A program made the translations under genes and the position numbers. Of a stretch of 64,000 nt of DNA, positions 9,423 to 19,124 are shown piece by piece. Each line of letters begins with the position of its first letter. Positions within the stretch are counted from its first letter, which is position 1. Origin of the DNA: Anaerofustis stercorihominis DSM 17244. GTDB lineage: Bacteria; Bacillota; Clostridia; Eubacteriales; Anaerofustaceae. The notes below the pieces were generated by a model. The model did not search any database. It saw only the letters and a list, made by a program, of their open reading frames with translations, and was not told where the DNA came from. The stretch spans positions 1,158,501 through 1,222,500 of the forward strand of contig NZ_DS560019.1 of assembly GCF_000154825.1 (NCBI RefSeq). The letters are read 5' to 3'.

Positions 9423-10187
9423 ATGCTATTTGATACTCATGCTCATTTAAATGACGAAGAATTCAACGAAGGTTTGGATGATATAATAAAAGAGCTTAAA
9501 GAAAAACACTTTGACGGAGTCGTAAATATAGGATATGATTATGAATCTTCGTTAAAAGCGGTCGAACTAAGCAAAAAAGAGGATTTTCTCTATGCTTCGG
9601 TAGGACTTCATCCTCACGACAGCAAAGATTATAATAAAATCCTTGAAAATGAATTTATTAAGCTGGTGAAAGAGAATGAAAAGGTAGTGGCTTACGGAGA
9701 AATAGGGCTTGATTATTACTACGATAATTCTCCCAGAGATATTCAAAAGGAAGTATTTATAAGACAGCTTAAAGTTGCAAGTGAGCTTAATAAACCTGTT
9801 ATAATCCATTCCAGAGACGCCGCCGGAGATACTTATGATATATTAAAGGCACATTTAAATGGCACGGGGATAATCCATTCATGTTCAGCATCAGCCGAAA
9901 TGGTCAGAGAATATGTTAAGCTTGGGATGTATACTTCTTTCTCGGGAAGCGTTACTTTTAAAAACGCCAATAACGTTAGGGAAGCCGCAAAAGCTACACC
10001 TCTCGATAAACTCTTGATAGAAACTGACTGTCCTTATCTTACTCCCGTACCCTTCAGAGGGAAGCGGAACAAGCCTCCTTATGTGGAATACACCGCAAGG
10101 ATGCTGGCGGAAGTAAAAGGTATTAGTTATGAAGAAATCATAGAGATAACGAATAAGAATGCAAGAGAAATATTTAAAATAAAATAA
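9423..10187 (+). CDS. tatD: TatD family metal-dependent hydrolase / DNase
   Basis: A TIM-barrel amidohydrolase-superfamily enzyme, 254 aa; family members act as 3'-5' exonucleases or D-aminoacyl-tRNA-related hydrolases. The metal ligands are visible: HAHLND (H6, H8), the GEIGLDYYYD glutamate, HSRDAAGD and IHSCSAS histidines, and the aspartate in LLIETDCPYLTP. It sits three bases after divIC and ends in a terminator, so yabP-yabQ-divIC-tatD is one operon. The first codons overlap no clear strong ribosome site, consistent with coupling to divIC. Confidence 0.93.
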   Translation: MLFDTHAHLNDEEFNEGLDDIIKELKEKHFDGVVNIGYDYESSLKAVELSKKEDFLYASVGLHPHDSKDYNKILENEFIKLVKENEKVVAYGEIGLDYYYDNSPRDIQKEVFIRQLKVASELNKPVIIHSRDAAGDTYDILKAHLNGTGIIHSCSASAEMVREYVKLGMYTSFSGSVTFKNANNVREAAKATPLDKLLIETDCPYLTPVPFRGKRNKPPYVEYTARMLAEVKGISYEEIIEITNKNAREIFKIK

Positions 10188-10205
10188 CGCCTTAGGGCGT
10201 TTTTT
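10186..10205 (+). terminator. Intrinsic terminator after tatD
   Basis: AACGCC pairs with GGCGTT around TTAG, followed by a T-run. Confidence 0.85.
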
Positions 10206-10210
10206 GTTTA

Positions 10211-10246
10211 GGGGCGCGGAATCTGCGTAAGCAGGCGTAGTGCCCC
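10211..10246 (+). repeat. Dispersed structured repeat, copy 2 of 5
   Basis: GGGGC, GCGGAAT, CTGC-GTAA-GCAG, GCGTAGT, GCCCC (36 bases). It begins a few bases after the tatD terminator. The apical stem is one pair shorter than in copy 1, with a four-base loop. Confidence 0.9.
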
Positions 10247-10329
10247 GAAGTGATTGGGAAATAATATATATTTTTATTTTAATATAATATATCCTATTAA
10301 ATATACTATGTTTCATATTGGATTATAAA

Positions 10330-10354
10330 AAAAGCACCCTTTAAGGGTGCTTTT
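10330..10354 (-). terminator. Terminator of trpB2 (bidirectional hairpin)
   Basis: AAAAGCACCC pairs with GGGTGCTTTT around TTTAA. The minus-strand side is followed by seven T, so it most likely ends the trpB2 transcript. Confidence 0.85.
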
Positions 10355-10440
10355 ATACGTTATCGCAAATAAGATATAGGTGTCTTATTTTTTATATTTA
10401 TCAACATATAAACAATTCATTTAATTTAAAGGATTATATT

Positions 10441-11811
10441 CTATAGTTTTGGTAAGCTGTCGAACCCTTTTTGTAACATTTCGTCAGTGATTTCTGTATC
10501 ACTCATTTCACCCGCGTTATACTGCATGTAAGCAGTCATATCGAAGTAACCCGTTCCCGTTAAACCGAATACAATATTTTTTGCTTCTCCGGTTTCTTTG
10601 CATTTAAGTGCTTCATCCATTGCAACTTTTATGGCATGAGATGATTCCGGAGCAGGGAGTATTCCTTCCACTCTTGCGAATTCTTCTGCAGCTTTGAATA
10701 CTTCAGTTTGAGAAACCGTTCTTGCTTCGTCTAAAATTCCGTCATGGTAAAGCTTAGACACTATAGGGCTCATACCATGATATCTTAGTCCGCCCGCATG
10801 ATTCGGTGAAGGGATAAATCCCGCACCTAATGTATACATCTTTGCAAGAGGTGTTGTTTTTCCCGTATCGCAGAAATCATAAGCATATTTTCCTCTTGTC
10901 ATCGAAGGACATGACTGAGGTTCTACTGCGATAAAGTGTATATCGTTTTTGCCTTGGATCTTTTCTCCCGCAAATATTCCTATAAGTCCTCCAAGGTTAG
11001 AGCCTCCTCCCGCACATCCTATCATGATGTCAGGTTTGATGTCGTATTTTTCAAGGGCTGCTTTTGTCTCTAAACCTATAATGCTTTGATGCATTACTAC
11101 ATGGTCAAGAACAGAACCCAAAACATACTTATAATTATTTTTGACCGCTTCTTCGACAGCTTCGGAAATAGCACATCCGAGGCTTCCGCCCGTTCCCGGA
11201 TTTTCAGCTAAAATCTTTCTTCCGATTTCCGTTGTTTCTGATGGTGAAGGGATAACTTCTCCTCCGTAAGTTTGAATTACCGCTTTTCTGTATGGTTTTT
11301 GTTCGCTTGAAACTTTTACCATATAGACTTTAAGAGGAAGATCGAAGTATGCGCATGCCATTGACATCGCTGTACCCCATTGACCTGCTCCCGTTTCTGT
11401 GGTAAGACCTTTGACACCTTGCTTTTTTGCATAATATGTTTGAGCTATAGCTGTATTTAACTTATGTGAGCCTGATGTATTTGTACCTTCGTATTTGTAA
11501 TAAATATGAGCGGGGGTATCCAAATATTTTTCCAAGAAGTAAGCTCTTACCAATGGGGAAGGTCTGTACATCTTATAAAAATCTCTGATTTCTTTCGGGA
11601 TATCGAAGTATCTCGTGGTCGTATCAAGTTCCTGATCTACAAGTTCATCACAGAATATCGGTCTTAGTTCATCTCTCGTTATAGGCTGACCCGTTCCCGG
11701 ATTTAGGAATGGTTCGTGCTGTTCTTTCATATCTGCTTTTATGTTATACCATTGTTTAGGCATCTCTTCTTCACTTAAATAAATTTTGTAAGGTATTTCT
11801 TTGTTTTTCAT
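10441..11811 (-). CDS. trpB2: TrpB2-type tryptophan synthase beta chain
   Basis: A fold-type II PLP enzyme condensing indole with serine (or O-phosphoserine in some archaeal relatives) to tryptophan. The 456 aa and the N-terminal extension (YNIKADMKEQHEPFLNPGTG) identify the TrpB2 subgroup rather than the TrpA-partnered TrpB1. The PLP lysine is K117 in GTNTSGSHKLNTA; the cofactor phosphate loop is CAGGGSNLGG. GAGQWGTA lines the substrate channel. An AAGGAG precedes the ATG. It is monocistronic, without trpA or other trp genes here, behind a T-box with a TGG specifier. That supports a true tryptophan-forming role, probably from salvaged indole. Confidence 0.93.
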   Translation of the reverse strand: MKNKEIPYKIYLSEEEMPKQWYNIKADMKEQHEPFLNPGTGQPITRDELRPIFCDELVDQELDTTTRYFDIPKEIRDFYKMYRPSPLVRAYFLEKYLDTPAHIYYKYEGTNTSGSHKLNTAIAQTYYAKKQGVKGLTTETGAGQWGTAMSMACAYFDLPLKVYMVKVSSEQKPYRKAVIQTYGGEVIPSPSETTEIGRKILAENPGTGGSLGCAISEAVEEAVKNNYKYVLGSVLDHVVMHQSIIGLETKAALEKYDIKPDIMIGCAGGGSNLGGLIGIFAGEKIQGKNDIHFIAVEPQSCPSMTRGKYAYDFCDTGKTTPLAKMYTLGAGFIPSPNHAGGLRYHGMSPIVSKLYHDGILDEARTVSQTEVFKAAEEFARVEGILPAPESSHAIKVAMDEALKCKETGEAKNIVFGLTGTGYFDMTAYMQYNAGEMSDTEITDEMLQKGFDSLPKL

Positions 11812-11836
11812 TTTACTTCTCCTTTTCTTTTATAAA

Positions 11837-12114
11837 AAAAACTCCTATCCCTGTAAGGGACAAGAGTTATATTTCCTGCGGTACCACCCAAATTGCTTAT
11901 AATAAGCCACTTTGTCATATACTATCATATATGCTTCCTTTATAACGGGCGAAGATCCCGTCAGCGAATACTCTCAAAGATTGATTTGTTCACTGCCCGA
12001 GGTAAGTCCATTCGATAAATTTATATCTGCCGATTTCCACCACACACCGGCTCTCTATGAAATATAATCATTTATTTACTACTCTTACCTATATGGTTTA
12101 GTCATAATTAATTT
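11837..12114 (-). promoter_or_regulatory. T-box riboswitch, tryptophan specifier (TGG), upstream of trpB2
   Basis: On the minus strand the leader opens with a stem GGTAAG/CTTACC and an AGTA motif. The apical GGTG-rich Stem I follows, then GAA-TGG-A, where TGG (12008-12010 in plus coordinates) is the specifier for tRNA-Trp. Further down come the T-box GGGTGGTACCGC and a terminator hairpin around ACTCCTATCCCTG with seven T. Uncharged tRNA-Trp should pair with the T-box and allow transcription into trpB2. Confidence 0.92.
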
Positions 12115-12120
12115 TTTTAC

Positions 12121-12149
12121 ATCATAATCCTTTTTTTTGTGATTGTCAA
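12121..12149 (-). promoter_or_regulatory. Promoter of the trpB2 T-box transcript
   Basis: Minus strand: perfect TTGACA (12144-12149), 17 bases, TATGAT (12121-12126). Confidence 0.85.
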
Positions 12150-13072
12150 GAAAATTTAGATATTTTTTTATTTTGAGTCATGATTTTAGATATGTATCTT
12201 TATGAGATATGATTTTATTTTTTTATATTTTAAAATATGTAAGAAATGAACTTTTTAGCTTTTGGAAAGCTTTTTTAATTATTTTACTTTTTCTTTAAGT
12301 ACCTGTTTTTTATTTATAAATTATGCCTAATTTTTATTAGAAAACTTTATATGTTTTCTTGCTTTATTTAAAAATATTTTGTTATATATTCTATGATTAT
12401 GTTGTTTCGGTTTCCTTTGAATTTTATAGTTAAAAATTTATTTAACATTTTAATAGTATTATTTTTAGAGGATTTTTTGAGAGGAAAGAATAAAAACACT
12501 TTCTTTTCCTGTAAAGTCAATAAAGAAGCTGTGCATATCTAAAAAATGATTTTATTGTATTTATTTTATATTAATGGACTTTATTCTCTATAGGTTCATT
12601 GATTATTTTAAGTATTAAAAATAGTATTGATTTGCTCTTTCTTATATCTATCTTATTTAAGTTCTGTTTATATAGGTTTATTTTATATTGTTCGTGTATA
12701 TACTAAATTATCTTTATAACTTTCCTTAAATTTATTTTGGATTTTTGTTAAGTTATATTACATATCTTGATATATGAAGTTATAGTCGTAATGTATATAT
12801 AGTAAATCATATATTATGAGTAAAAAAGTTAGCGTTATGGCTGATAATATCATTTTTTATCAGAATTCTTTTATTGGTACTAAAAAAAGTACCCTTTTAG
12901 AAAATATTTATTATTGTTTAAAAAGTATATTTACTAGGTAAAGTTTATTTTTCATTTGAATTGTAGGATTATTCAATGTTGGTATTATTAATGTTTTCTT
13001 TTAACAAAGGATATTAAATTAAATCATATAAAAATATATATTTTTAAAAAAGAAAAAAACATTAAAAAAGTG
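12150..13072. other. Gene-free AT-rich region of about 920 bases
   Basis: No open reading frame with a credible start and no RNA gene is visible on either strand. It is extremely AT-rich. Two small inverted repeats occur near its right end: CTGATAA/TTATCAG (12841-12863) and GGTACT/AGTACC (12876-12893). They lack terminator T-runs on the plus strand. It is the longest non-coding stretch in the window and may be a decayed gene. Confidence 0.6.
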
Positions 13073-13123
13073 TTGACTTTGTATAACAAATGAATATAAT
13101 AACATATGAACAGATATTCATAT
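13073..13123 (+). promoter_or_regulatory. Promoter and CadC/SmtB-type operator of the cad operon
   Basis: TTGACT (13073-13078), 16 bases, TATAAT (13095-13100). ATATGAA (13104-13110) is a perfect inverted repeat of TTCATAT (13117-13123) across six bases, at the transcription start. This is the known operator pattern of ArsR/SmtB-family metal sensors (TGAA-N6-TTCA). It implies autorepression by the first gene, relieved by metal. Confidence 0.88.
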
Positions 13124-13144
13124 ATAAAACAAGGAGAAATGGAT

Positions 13145-13501
13145 ATGGCAGCAAATATAGAAACATGTGAACTTAAACACGTTCACAAAGATATAGTAAA
13201 AGAAGTACACGATAAAATGCCGGATGAAGAAAAGTTATATGATTTAGCGGAACTTTTTAAAGTATTCGGCGATAGTACGAGGATAAAGATTTTAAATGCT
13301 TTGCTGGTCAGTGAAATGTGTGTATGCGATATTGCAAATATATTGAATATGACGCAGTCTGCTGTATCTCATCAGCTAAAAAATCTTAAGAATGCAAGGC
13401 TTATAAAGAACAGAAAAGACGGAAAAACTGTTTTTTATTCACTTGCCGATGAACATGTGATGACTATACTAAACCAAGGTATAGACCATATAGAAGAATA
13501 A
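13145..13501 (+). CDS. cadC: ArsR/SmtB-family metal-sensing repressor, CadC-like
   Basis: A winged-helix repressor that leaves DNA on binding Cd/Zn/Pb. The ATG at 13145 (or 13139, in frame) is preferred over the longer frame from 13106, because AAGGAG at 13131 is correctly spaced and the longer start would overlap the operator. About 118 aa. The helix-3 metal motif MCVCD is present. So is the C-terminal alpha-5 set D-x-H-(10)-H-x-x-E (DEHVMTILNQGIDHIEE), with an N-terminal Cys and His cluster (CELKHVH). It therefore carries both known sensor sites, as in CadC. It is first in an operon with the HMA protein and ATPase. Confidence 0.9.
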   Translation: MAANIETCELKHVHKDIVKEVHDKMPDEEKLYDLAELFKVFGDSTRIKILNALLVSEMCVCDIANILNMTQSAVSHQLKNLKNARLIKNRKDGKTVFYSLADEHVMTILNQGIDHIEE

Positions 13502-13526
13502 TTTAATTTTAAAGGAGACATAGAAA

Positions 13527-13742
13527 ATGAAAAAGAAATTAAAAATGGATAATATCGACTGTGCACATTGTGCAATGGAAATGGAAGAAGAAATAAGAAA
13601 GATCGACGGAGTAAACAGTGCAAATATCAACTTCATGCTTCAAAAACTTACTTTGGATGCGGACGATGAAAAATTTGATGAAATCTTGGAACAGGCAAGA
13701 AAAGCTGTAAAGGGAGTAGATAAAGACGCAGTGATCTTATAG
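13527..13742 (+). CDS. Small HMA-domain metal-binding protein
   Basis: A 71-aa ferredoxin-like heavy-metal-associated domain. The metal-binding loop is MDNIDCAHCAMEME (C12, C15), followed by VNSANINFMLQKLTLD. Such domains normally form the N-terminus of P1B ATPases. Here the ATPase lacks one and this gene supplies it as a separate polypeptide, 25 bases upstream. It probably acts as a metallochaperone or regulatory domain for that pump. An AAGGAG precedes the ATG. Confidence 0.9.
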   Translation: MKKKLKMDNIDCAHCAMEMEEEIRKIDGVNSANINFMLQKLTLDADDEKFDEILEQARKAVKGVDKDAVIL

Positions 13743-13767
13743 CCTTAAAAGGGAAAAGGTAAAAATT

Positions 13768-15612
13768 ATGGATAAGCAGAAAAAACAACTTTACAAAATC
13801 ATAGTGGCTTTAATACTTTTCTTTCTCGGTTTTTTTATAAAATACGAGACGATACAAAGCGTATTATATCTTGCGGCTTATGTACTTGCGGGATATGATG
13901 TATTATTAAAAGCGGTTAAAAATATATCAAAAGGGAAAGTGTTCGACGAAAACTTTCTTATGGCTATCGCATCTATCGGTTCCATAATATTAAGCGATTA
14001 TGCCGAAGGTGCTGCGGTTATGTTGTTCTACCAAGTAGGGGAATATTTCCAAAGTTATGCAGTCAATAAATCCAGAAAGTCCATAGGAGATTTGATGGAT
14101 ATTTGCCCGGATTATGCAAATATAGAAAAAGACGGACAAATAATACAAGTAGACCCTGATGATATAGAAATCGGTAATGAAATCATAGTAAAACCGGGAG
14201 AGAAAGTTCCTTTGGACGGTATAGTTTTAGGCGGCAACTCCACGCTCGATACATCGGCTTTGACCGGAGAATCCGTACCGAGAGAAGTATATAAAGGGGA
14301 TGAGATCCTTAGCGGATGTATAAATCTAAATGGTATTTTAAGGATAAAAGTAACGAAAGCGTTTGACGAATCCACTGCGGCTAAGATACTTGAACTCATC
14401 GAAAATGCGAGCAGTGAAAAATCCAAGGCAGAAAACTTTATAACGGTATTTGCTAAATACTATACACCAATAGTAGTTACATGTGCATTGCTGCTTGCAG
14501 TACTTCCTCCTTTGATTTTAGGTGAGGCTTTCGGCTCATGGATATACAGGGCTCTTATATTCCTTGTTATATCTTGTCCTTGTGCCCTCGTTATATCTAT
14601 ACCTCTCGGTTTCTTCGGCGGTATAGGTGCTGCCAGCAGCAGCGGGGTTTTAGTCAAAGGTTCCAACTACTTGGAAGCACTCTCTAAAAGTGAAATAATG
14701 GTATTCGATAAGACCGGTACACTTACAAAAGGAGTATTCAAAGTAGAAGAAGTAAATAATGAAGACGGTGTAGATGCAGATGAACTGATAGAAACCACAG
14801 CTTATGCGGAAGCTTTTTCAAATCACCCCATAGCTTTATCCGTAAAGGAAAGATATGGTAAAGATATCGATAATAACAGGGTAGGCGACGTAAAAGAGTT
14901 GGCAGGTTTCGGAGTTAAGGCAATTGTCGATGAAAAAGAAGTTTTGGTAGGTAAATATGCTTTGATGAGGGAAAATAATATTGACGCATCGGAAGCAGAC
15001 AGTATCGGGACCGTACTATACGTGAGTAAAGACGGTAAATTCCTCGGAAGTCTCGTTTTAAGAGATGAAATAAAGGAAGATTCCAAAGAGGCTTTAAAAT
15101 CTCTTAAAGAAGCGGGTATAAGAAAGACTGTCATGCTTACGGGAGATAAGAAAGAAATCGGTGAATACGTAGGAAAAGAACTTGGGCTTGATGAAGTGTA
15201 TACAGAACTGCTTCCTATAGATAAAGTAAACAAAGTAAAAGAACTCATGGATAAAAAGTCGGAAAACGGAAAACTTGTATTCGTTGGTGACGGGCTCAAT
15301 GATGCACCTGTTTTAACCATGGCTGATATAGGCATAGCGATGGGAGGTCTTGGAAGTGATGCTGCAATAGAAGCAAGTGACATCGTTATAATGACGGATG
15401 AACCGAGCAAAATAATGACGGGATATAAGATTTCCAAGAAGACACTGAGTATCGTTAAAGAAAATATATTCATCGCATTATTTGTAAAAATCGGAGTTAT
15501 GGCTCTCGGTGCTTTGGGGCTTGCAAATATGTGGGAAGCGATATTTGCGGATGTGGGCGTTGCTGTAATAGCAATACTTAATTCCATCAGAGTTTTGAGA
15601 TACAGAGGATAA
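13768..15612 (+). CDS. cadA: Zn/Cd/Pb-exporting P1B-type ATPase
   Basis: Pumps divalent soft metals out of the cell. At 614 aa it is shorter than classical CadA because the N-terminal HMA domain is missing (encoded by the previous gene). The actuator motif LTGESVP, transmembrane CPC (C270-P271-C272 in ISCPCALVIS), phosphorylated aspartate D314 in DKTGTLTKG, a NHPIA HP motif and GDGLNDAPVL are all present. The last helices carry the lysine of LFVKIGVM and the aspartate of FADVGVAVIA, the P1B-2 (Zn/Cd/Pb) ligands of ZntA. It ends at a strong terminator. Confidence 0.94.
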   Translation: MDKQKKQLYKIIVALILFFLGFFIKYETIQSVLYLAAYVLAGYDVLLKAVKNISKGKVFDENFLMAIASIGSIILSDYAEGAAVMLFYQVGEYFQSYAVNKSRKSIGDLMDICPDYANIEKDGQIIQVDPDDIEIGNEIIVKPGEKVPLDGIVLGGNSTLDTSALTGESVPREVYKGDEILSGCINLNGILRIKVTKAFDESTAAKILELIENASSEKSKAENFITVFAKYYTPIVVTCALLLAVLPPLILGEAFGSWIYRALIFLVISCPCALVISIPLGFFGGIGAASSSGVLVKGSNYLEALSKSEIMVFDKTGTLTKGVFKVEEVNNEDGVDADELIETTAYAEAFSNHPIALSVKERYGKDIDNNRVGDVKELAGFGVKAIVDEKEVLVGKYALMRENNIDASEADSIGTVLYVSKDGKFLGSLVLRDEIKEDSKEALKSLKEAGIRKTVMLTGDKKEIGEYVGKELGLDEVYTELLPIDKVNKVKELMDKKSENGKLVFVGDGLNDAPVLTMADIGIAMGGLGSDAAIEASDIVIMTDEPSKIMTGYKISKKTLSIVKENIFIALFVKIGVMALGALGLANMWEAIFADVGVAVIAILNSIRVLRYRG

Positions 15613-15631
15613 AGGAAATATATGTGAGTTA

Positions 15632-15660
15632 AAAAAAGAGCAGTTAACTGCTCTTTTTTA
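15632..15660 (+). terminator. Intrinsic terminator of the cad operon
   Basis: AAAGAGCAG pairs with CTGCTCTTT around TTAA, followed by T. Confidence 0.9.
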
Positions 15661-15794
15661 TTTTTAAAATATTCATTATCGCCATAATATCCTTAAATGT
15701 TCATTTTTAAAAGTATATAATCGTGAATATATATTTTCTTTTGAATAAATAACTGAGAAATGGTATTAATAGTAGATATGAATTAGTTATCGTG

Positions 15795-15831
15795 CGGGCG
15801 CGGAATCTCGCAAAGCGAGGCGTAGTGCCCG
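15795..15831 (+). repeat. Dispersed structured repeat, copy 3 of 5
   Basis: CGGGC, GCGGAAT, CTCGC-AAA-GCGAG, GCGTAGT, GCCCG. The outermost pair is C-G where other copies have G-C, and the apical stem differs at paired positions from copies 1 and 2, so base pairing is preserved while sequence changes. It lies between the cad terminator and the groES promoter, in an otherwise featureless region of about 240 bases. Confidence 0.9.
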
Positions 15832-15905
15832 AAAGAGGAGAGTCGATATAAAAATTAAAATAAGATTAAAATTTATAAAAGTTGCAATTTTTTTCTTAAA
15901 TGGTA

Positions 15906-15933
15906 TTGACAATAAATCTAAGTGTGCTAAAAT
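15906..15933 (+). promoter_or_regulatory. Promoter of groESL
   Basis: TTGACA (15906-15911), 16 bases, TAAAAT (15928-15933), immediately upstream of the CIRCE element. Confidence 0.75.
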
Positions 15934-15937
15934 ACTA

Positions 15938-15964
15938 TTAGCACTCAGGAAAGATGAGTGCTAA
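15938..15964 (+). promoter_or_regulatory. CIRCE element (HrcA operator)
   Basis: TTAGCACTC, nine bases, GAGTGCTAA: an exact match to the CIRCE consensus. It shows that groESL is repressed by HrcA and induced by heat. hrcA itself is not in the window. Confidence 0.97.
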
Positions 15965-16016
15965 TGAATAGAAGAGTAAGAAAATAATATAAATTATTAG
16001 GAGGAGTGAGTAAAAA

Positions 16017-16301
16017 ATGAAATTACAACCACTTGGCGACAAAGTCGTAATCAAAGTAAAGGAAGAAGAAAAGACTACAGCAACAGGTATTATATTACCT
16101 GATACAGCAAAGGAAAAACCTGTAATGGGTGAAATCGTTGCGGTTGGTTCCGGTGAAATCGTAGACGGTAAAAAAGTTGCATTAGATGTTAAAGAAGGCG
16201 ACACTGTAATTTATTCCAAATATGCAGGTTCTGAAGTTAAATTGGAAGGCGAAGAATATCTTATTTTAAGACAAAGCGATATTTTAGCTATCGTAAAATA
16301 A
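16017..16301 (+). CDS. groES: Co-chaperonin GroES
   Basis: The heptameric lid of the GroEL folding chamber, 94 aa. The start [18 protein letters not shown], the mobile loop around [15 protein letters not shown] and the ending [14 protein letters not shown] are canonical. A strong AGGAGG precedes the ATG. It is the first gene of the CIRCE-controlled operon, 27 bases before groEL. Confidence 0.98.
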   Translation: MKLQPLGDKVVIKVKEEEKTTATGIILPDTAKEKPVMGEIVAVGSGEIVDGKKVALDVKEGDTVIYSKYAGSEVKLEGEEYLILRQSDILAIVK

Positions 16302-16322
16302 TTAGAGAGTAAGGAAAGGTGA

Positions 16323-17942
<1,620 letters not shown>

Positions 17943-18134
17943 TTATCTATAGGGCTATGACCTGTGACCCTGTTCTCTTGAAAAATCAAAAGGACCTAAA
18001 ATTTCCATTCAAGCAGTGGAGGCTAATTCTCGATTTGATGATTAATTAAAATTCATAGAAATTTTAATTAAGAAATCTCGATTATTTAAAAGAAAGTCAG
18101 TGGAACATGGGGTAATAGAATATAATTTATAATC
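17943..18134 (+). other. Untranslated region after groEL with a long hairpin
   Basis: No gene is seen. TTAATTAAAATT pairs with AATTTTAATTAA around a short loop (about 18042-18072), flanked by two copies of TCTCGATT. The groEL terminator follows. It may be a 3' untranslated structure or a small RNA; no family was recognised. Confidence 0.4.
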
Positions 18135-18166
18135 AAAAGCTCTCTTAATATTAAGAGAGCTTTTTT
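18135..18166. terminator. Bidirectional terminator between groEL and the 253-aa gene
   Basis: AAAAGCTCTCTTAA pairs with TTAAGAGAGCTTTT and has T-runs on both strands, serving groESL and the convergent gene ending at 18259. Confidence 0.9.
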
Positions 18167-18258
18167 GAATGATAGGTTTTATTGTTATCTTTTAGATTTT
18201 AGATTATTAATATATAACTGATGTATAGTGATTTTATTAAAATTCAATTTATTATATT

Positions 18259-19020
18259 TTATATACCTGAGTTATTATAAGTTGAAACAGCATTATCGAA
18301 ATATATTTTAAATTTGCTTATAAAAAAGAAATTCTTTATTTTTTGATAAATCACGTCTTTTTTAGTATCGTTATACTTATCGTAAATAAGATATAGGATT
18401 ATGTATTTGTAAAATATAAATCCTAAGTTTGATATGCTTGATTTTGTTTTGTCTTTTTCAAGCAAACTTAGAGGCGTTTCATATTCCCCCAAAAGCATAA
18501 ACATTCTGTATTTTTCGAATGAGTTTATTTGAGAGTTAGGAGTGTAATCTGTGATTATTTTTATATAATGATCTTTTTCTTTATTATTCAGTTCTAAATT
18601 ATGCTCATAAGCATTTATGATTTTGAATTTTACTTTCGCAAAAGAAACTTCTTCACATTCGTTCAGTTTATTGAGCTCCGCTATAGCTTTATTTATGCTT
18701 ATTTGTTTAAGTTCGTATTTTATGATGATTTCATTTAGATAATAATTATCATTTTTTTCGCTGTCTTTGATTTTATTTAGTCTTTCCGATTTCTTCTTCA
18801 TTACTTTTTTGTATAAGTCATCCGATATACCTAAATTTATTAGAAATAAAATCAAGTCCAAAGCTATGGGTATGAGTATCAAAGGCAGGAAGATATAACT
18901 TTTAAAAAAGATACTGATAAGTATAAGTATGATAAATATGAATATGTTTTTTATGAGTTTTAGGTTGAGATTTTTAAAATTTAAATTTATTAAATAAAAA
19001 TCTTTATCAAAATAATACAT
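18259..19020 (-). CDS. Hypothetical membrane protein, 253 aa
   Basis: No family recognised. Residues 20-65 form two adjacent hydrophobic segments (beginning LIKNIFIFIILILISIFF). The remaining 185 residues are a lysine/asparagine-rich, largely helical cytoplasmic domain with a possible TPR-like character (NKAIAELNKLNECEEVSFAKVK). AGGAG precedes the ATG. It is divergent from the DeoR gene and shares an intergenic region of about 100 bases with it. It has low-complexity I/K/N-rich composition and no catalytic motif. Confidence 0.65.
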   Translation of the reverse strand: MYYFDKDFYLINLNFKNLNLKLIKNIFIFIILILISIFFKSYIFLPLILIPIALDLILFLINLGISDDLYKKVMKKKSERLNKIKDSEKNDNYYLNEIIIKYELKQISINKAIAELNKLNECEEVSFAKVKFKIINAYEHNLELNNKEKDHYIKIITDYTPNSQINSFEKYRMFMLLGEYETPLSLLEKDKTKSSISNLGFIFYKYIILYLIYDKYNDTKKDVIYQKIKNFFFISKFKIYFDNAVSTYNNSGI

Positions 19021-19034
19021 TTTTACCGCTCCTA

Positions 19035-19087
19035 TTGAAAAAAGTTTTTCATTTTGTTATAATCCATATATAACATAAATATTATGT
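19035..19087 (+). promoter_or_regulatory. Promoter and possible operator of the deoR-type gene
   Basis: TTGAAA (19035-19040), 17 bases, TATAAT (19058-19063). ACATAA and TTATGT form an inverted repeat (19073-19087) just downstream of the predicted start, a plausible autoregulatory site. Confidence 0.55.
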
Positions 19088-19124
19088 GATTGTCAATAAA
19101 AATTTTGATTACGGAGAAATAACG

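Noticed and set aside
13106-13144. Upstream ATG for the CadC-like gene
   Set aside because: It lies in the operator and lacks a ribosome site; AAGGAG at 13131 selects 13139/13145.
14823-15587. 254-aa open frame antisense to cadA, Ser/Pro/Thr-rich
   Set aside because: It mirrors the codon pattern of the sense gene, has no ribosome site and matches no family; cadA is unmistakable.
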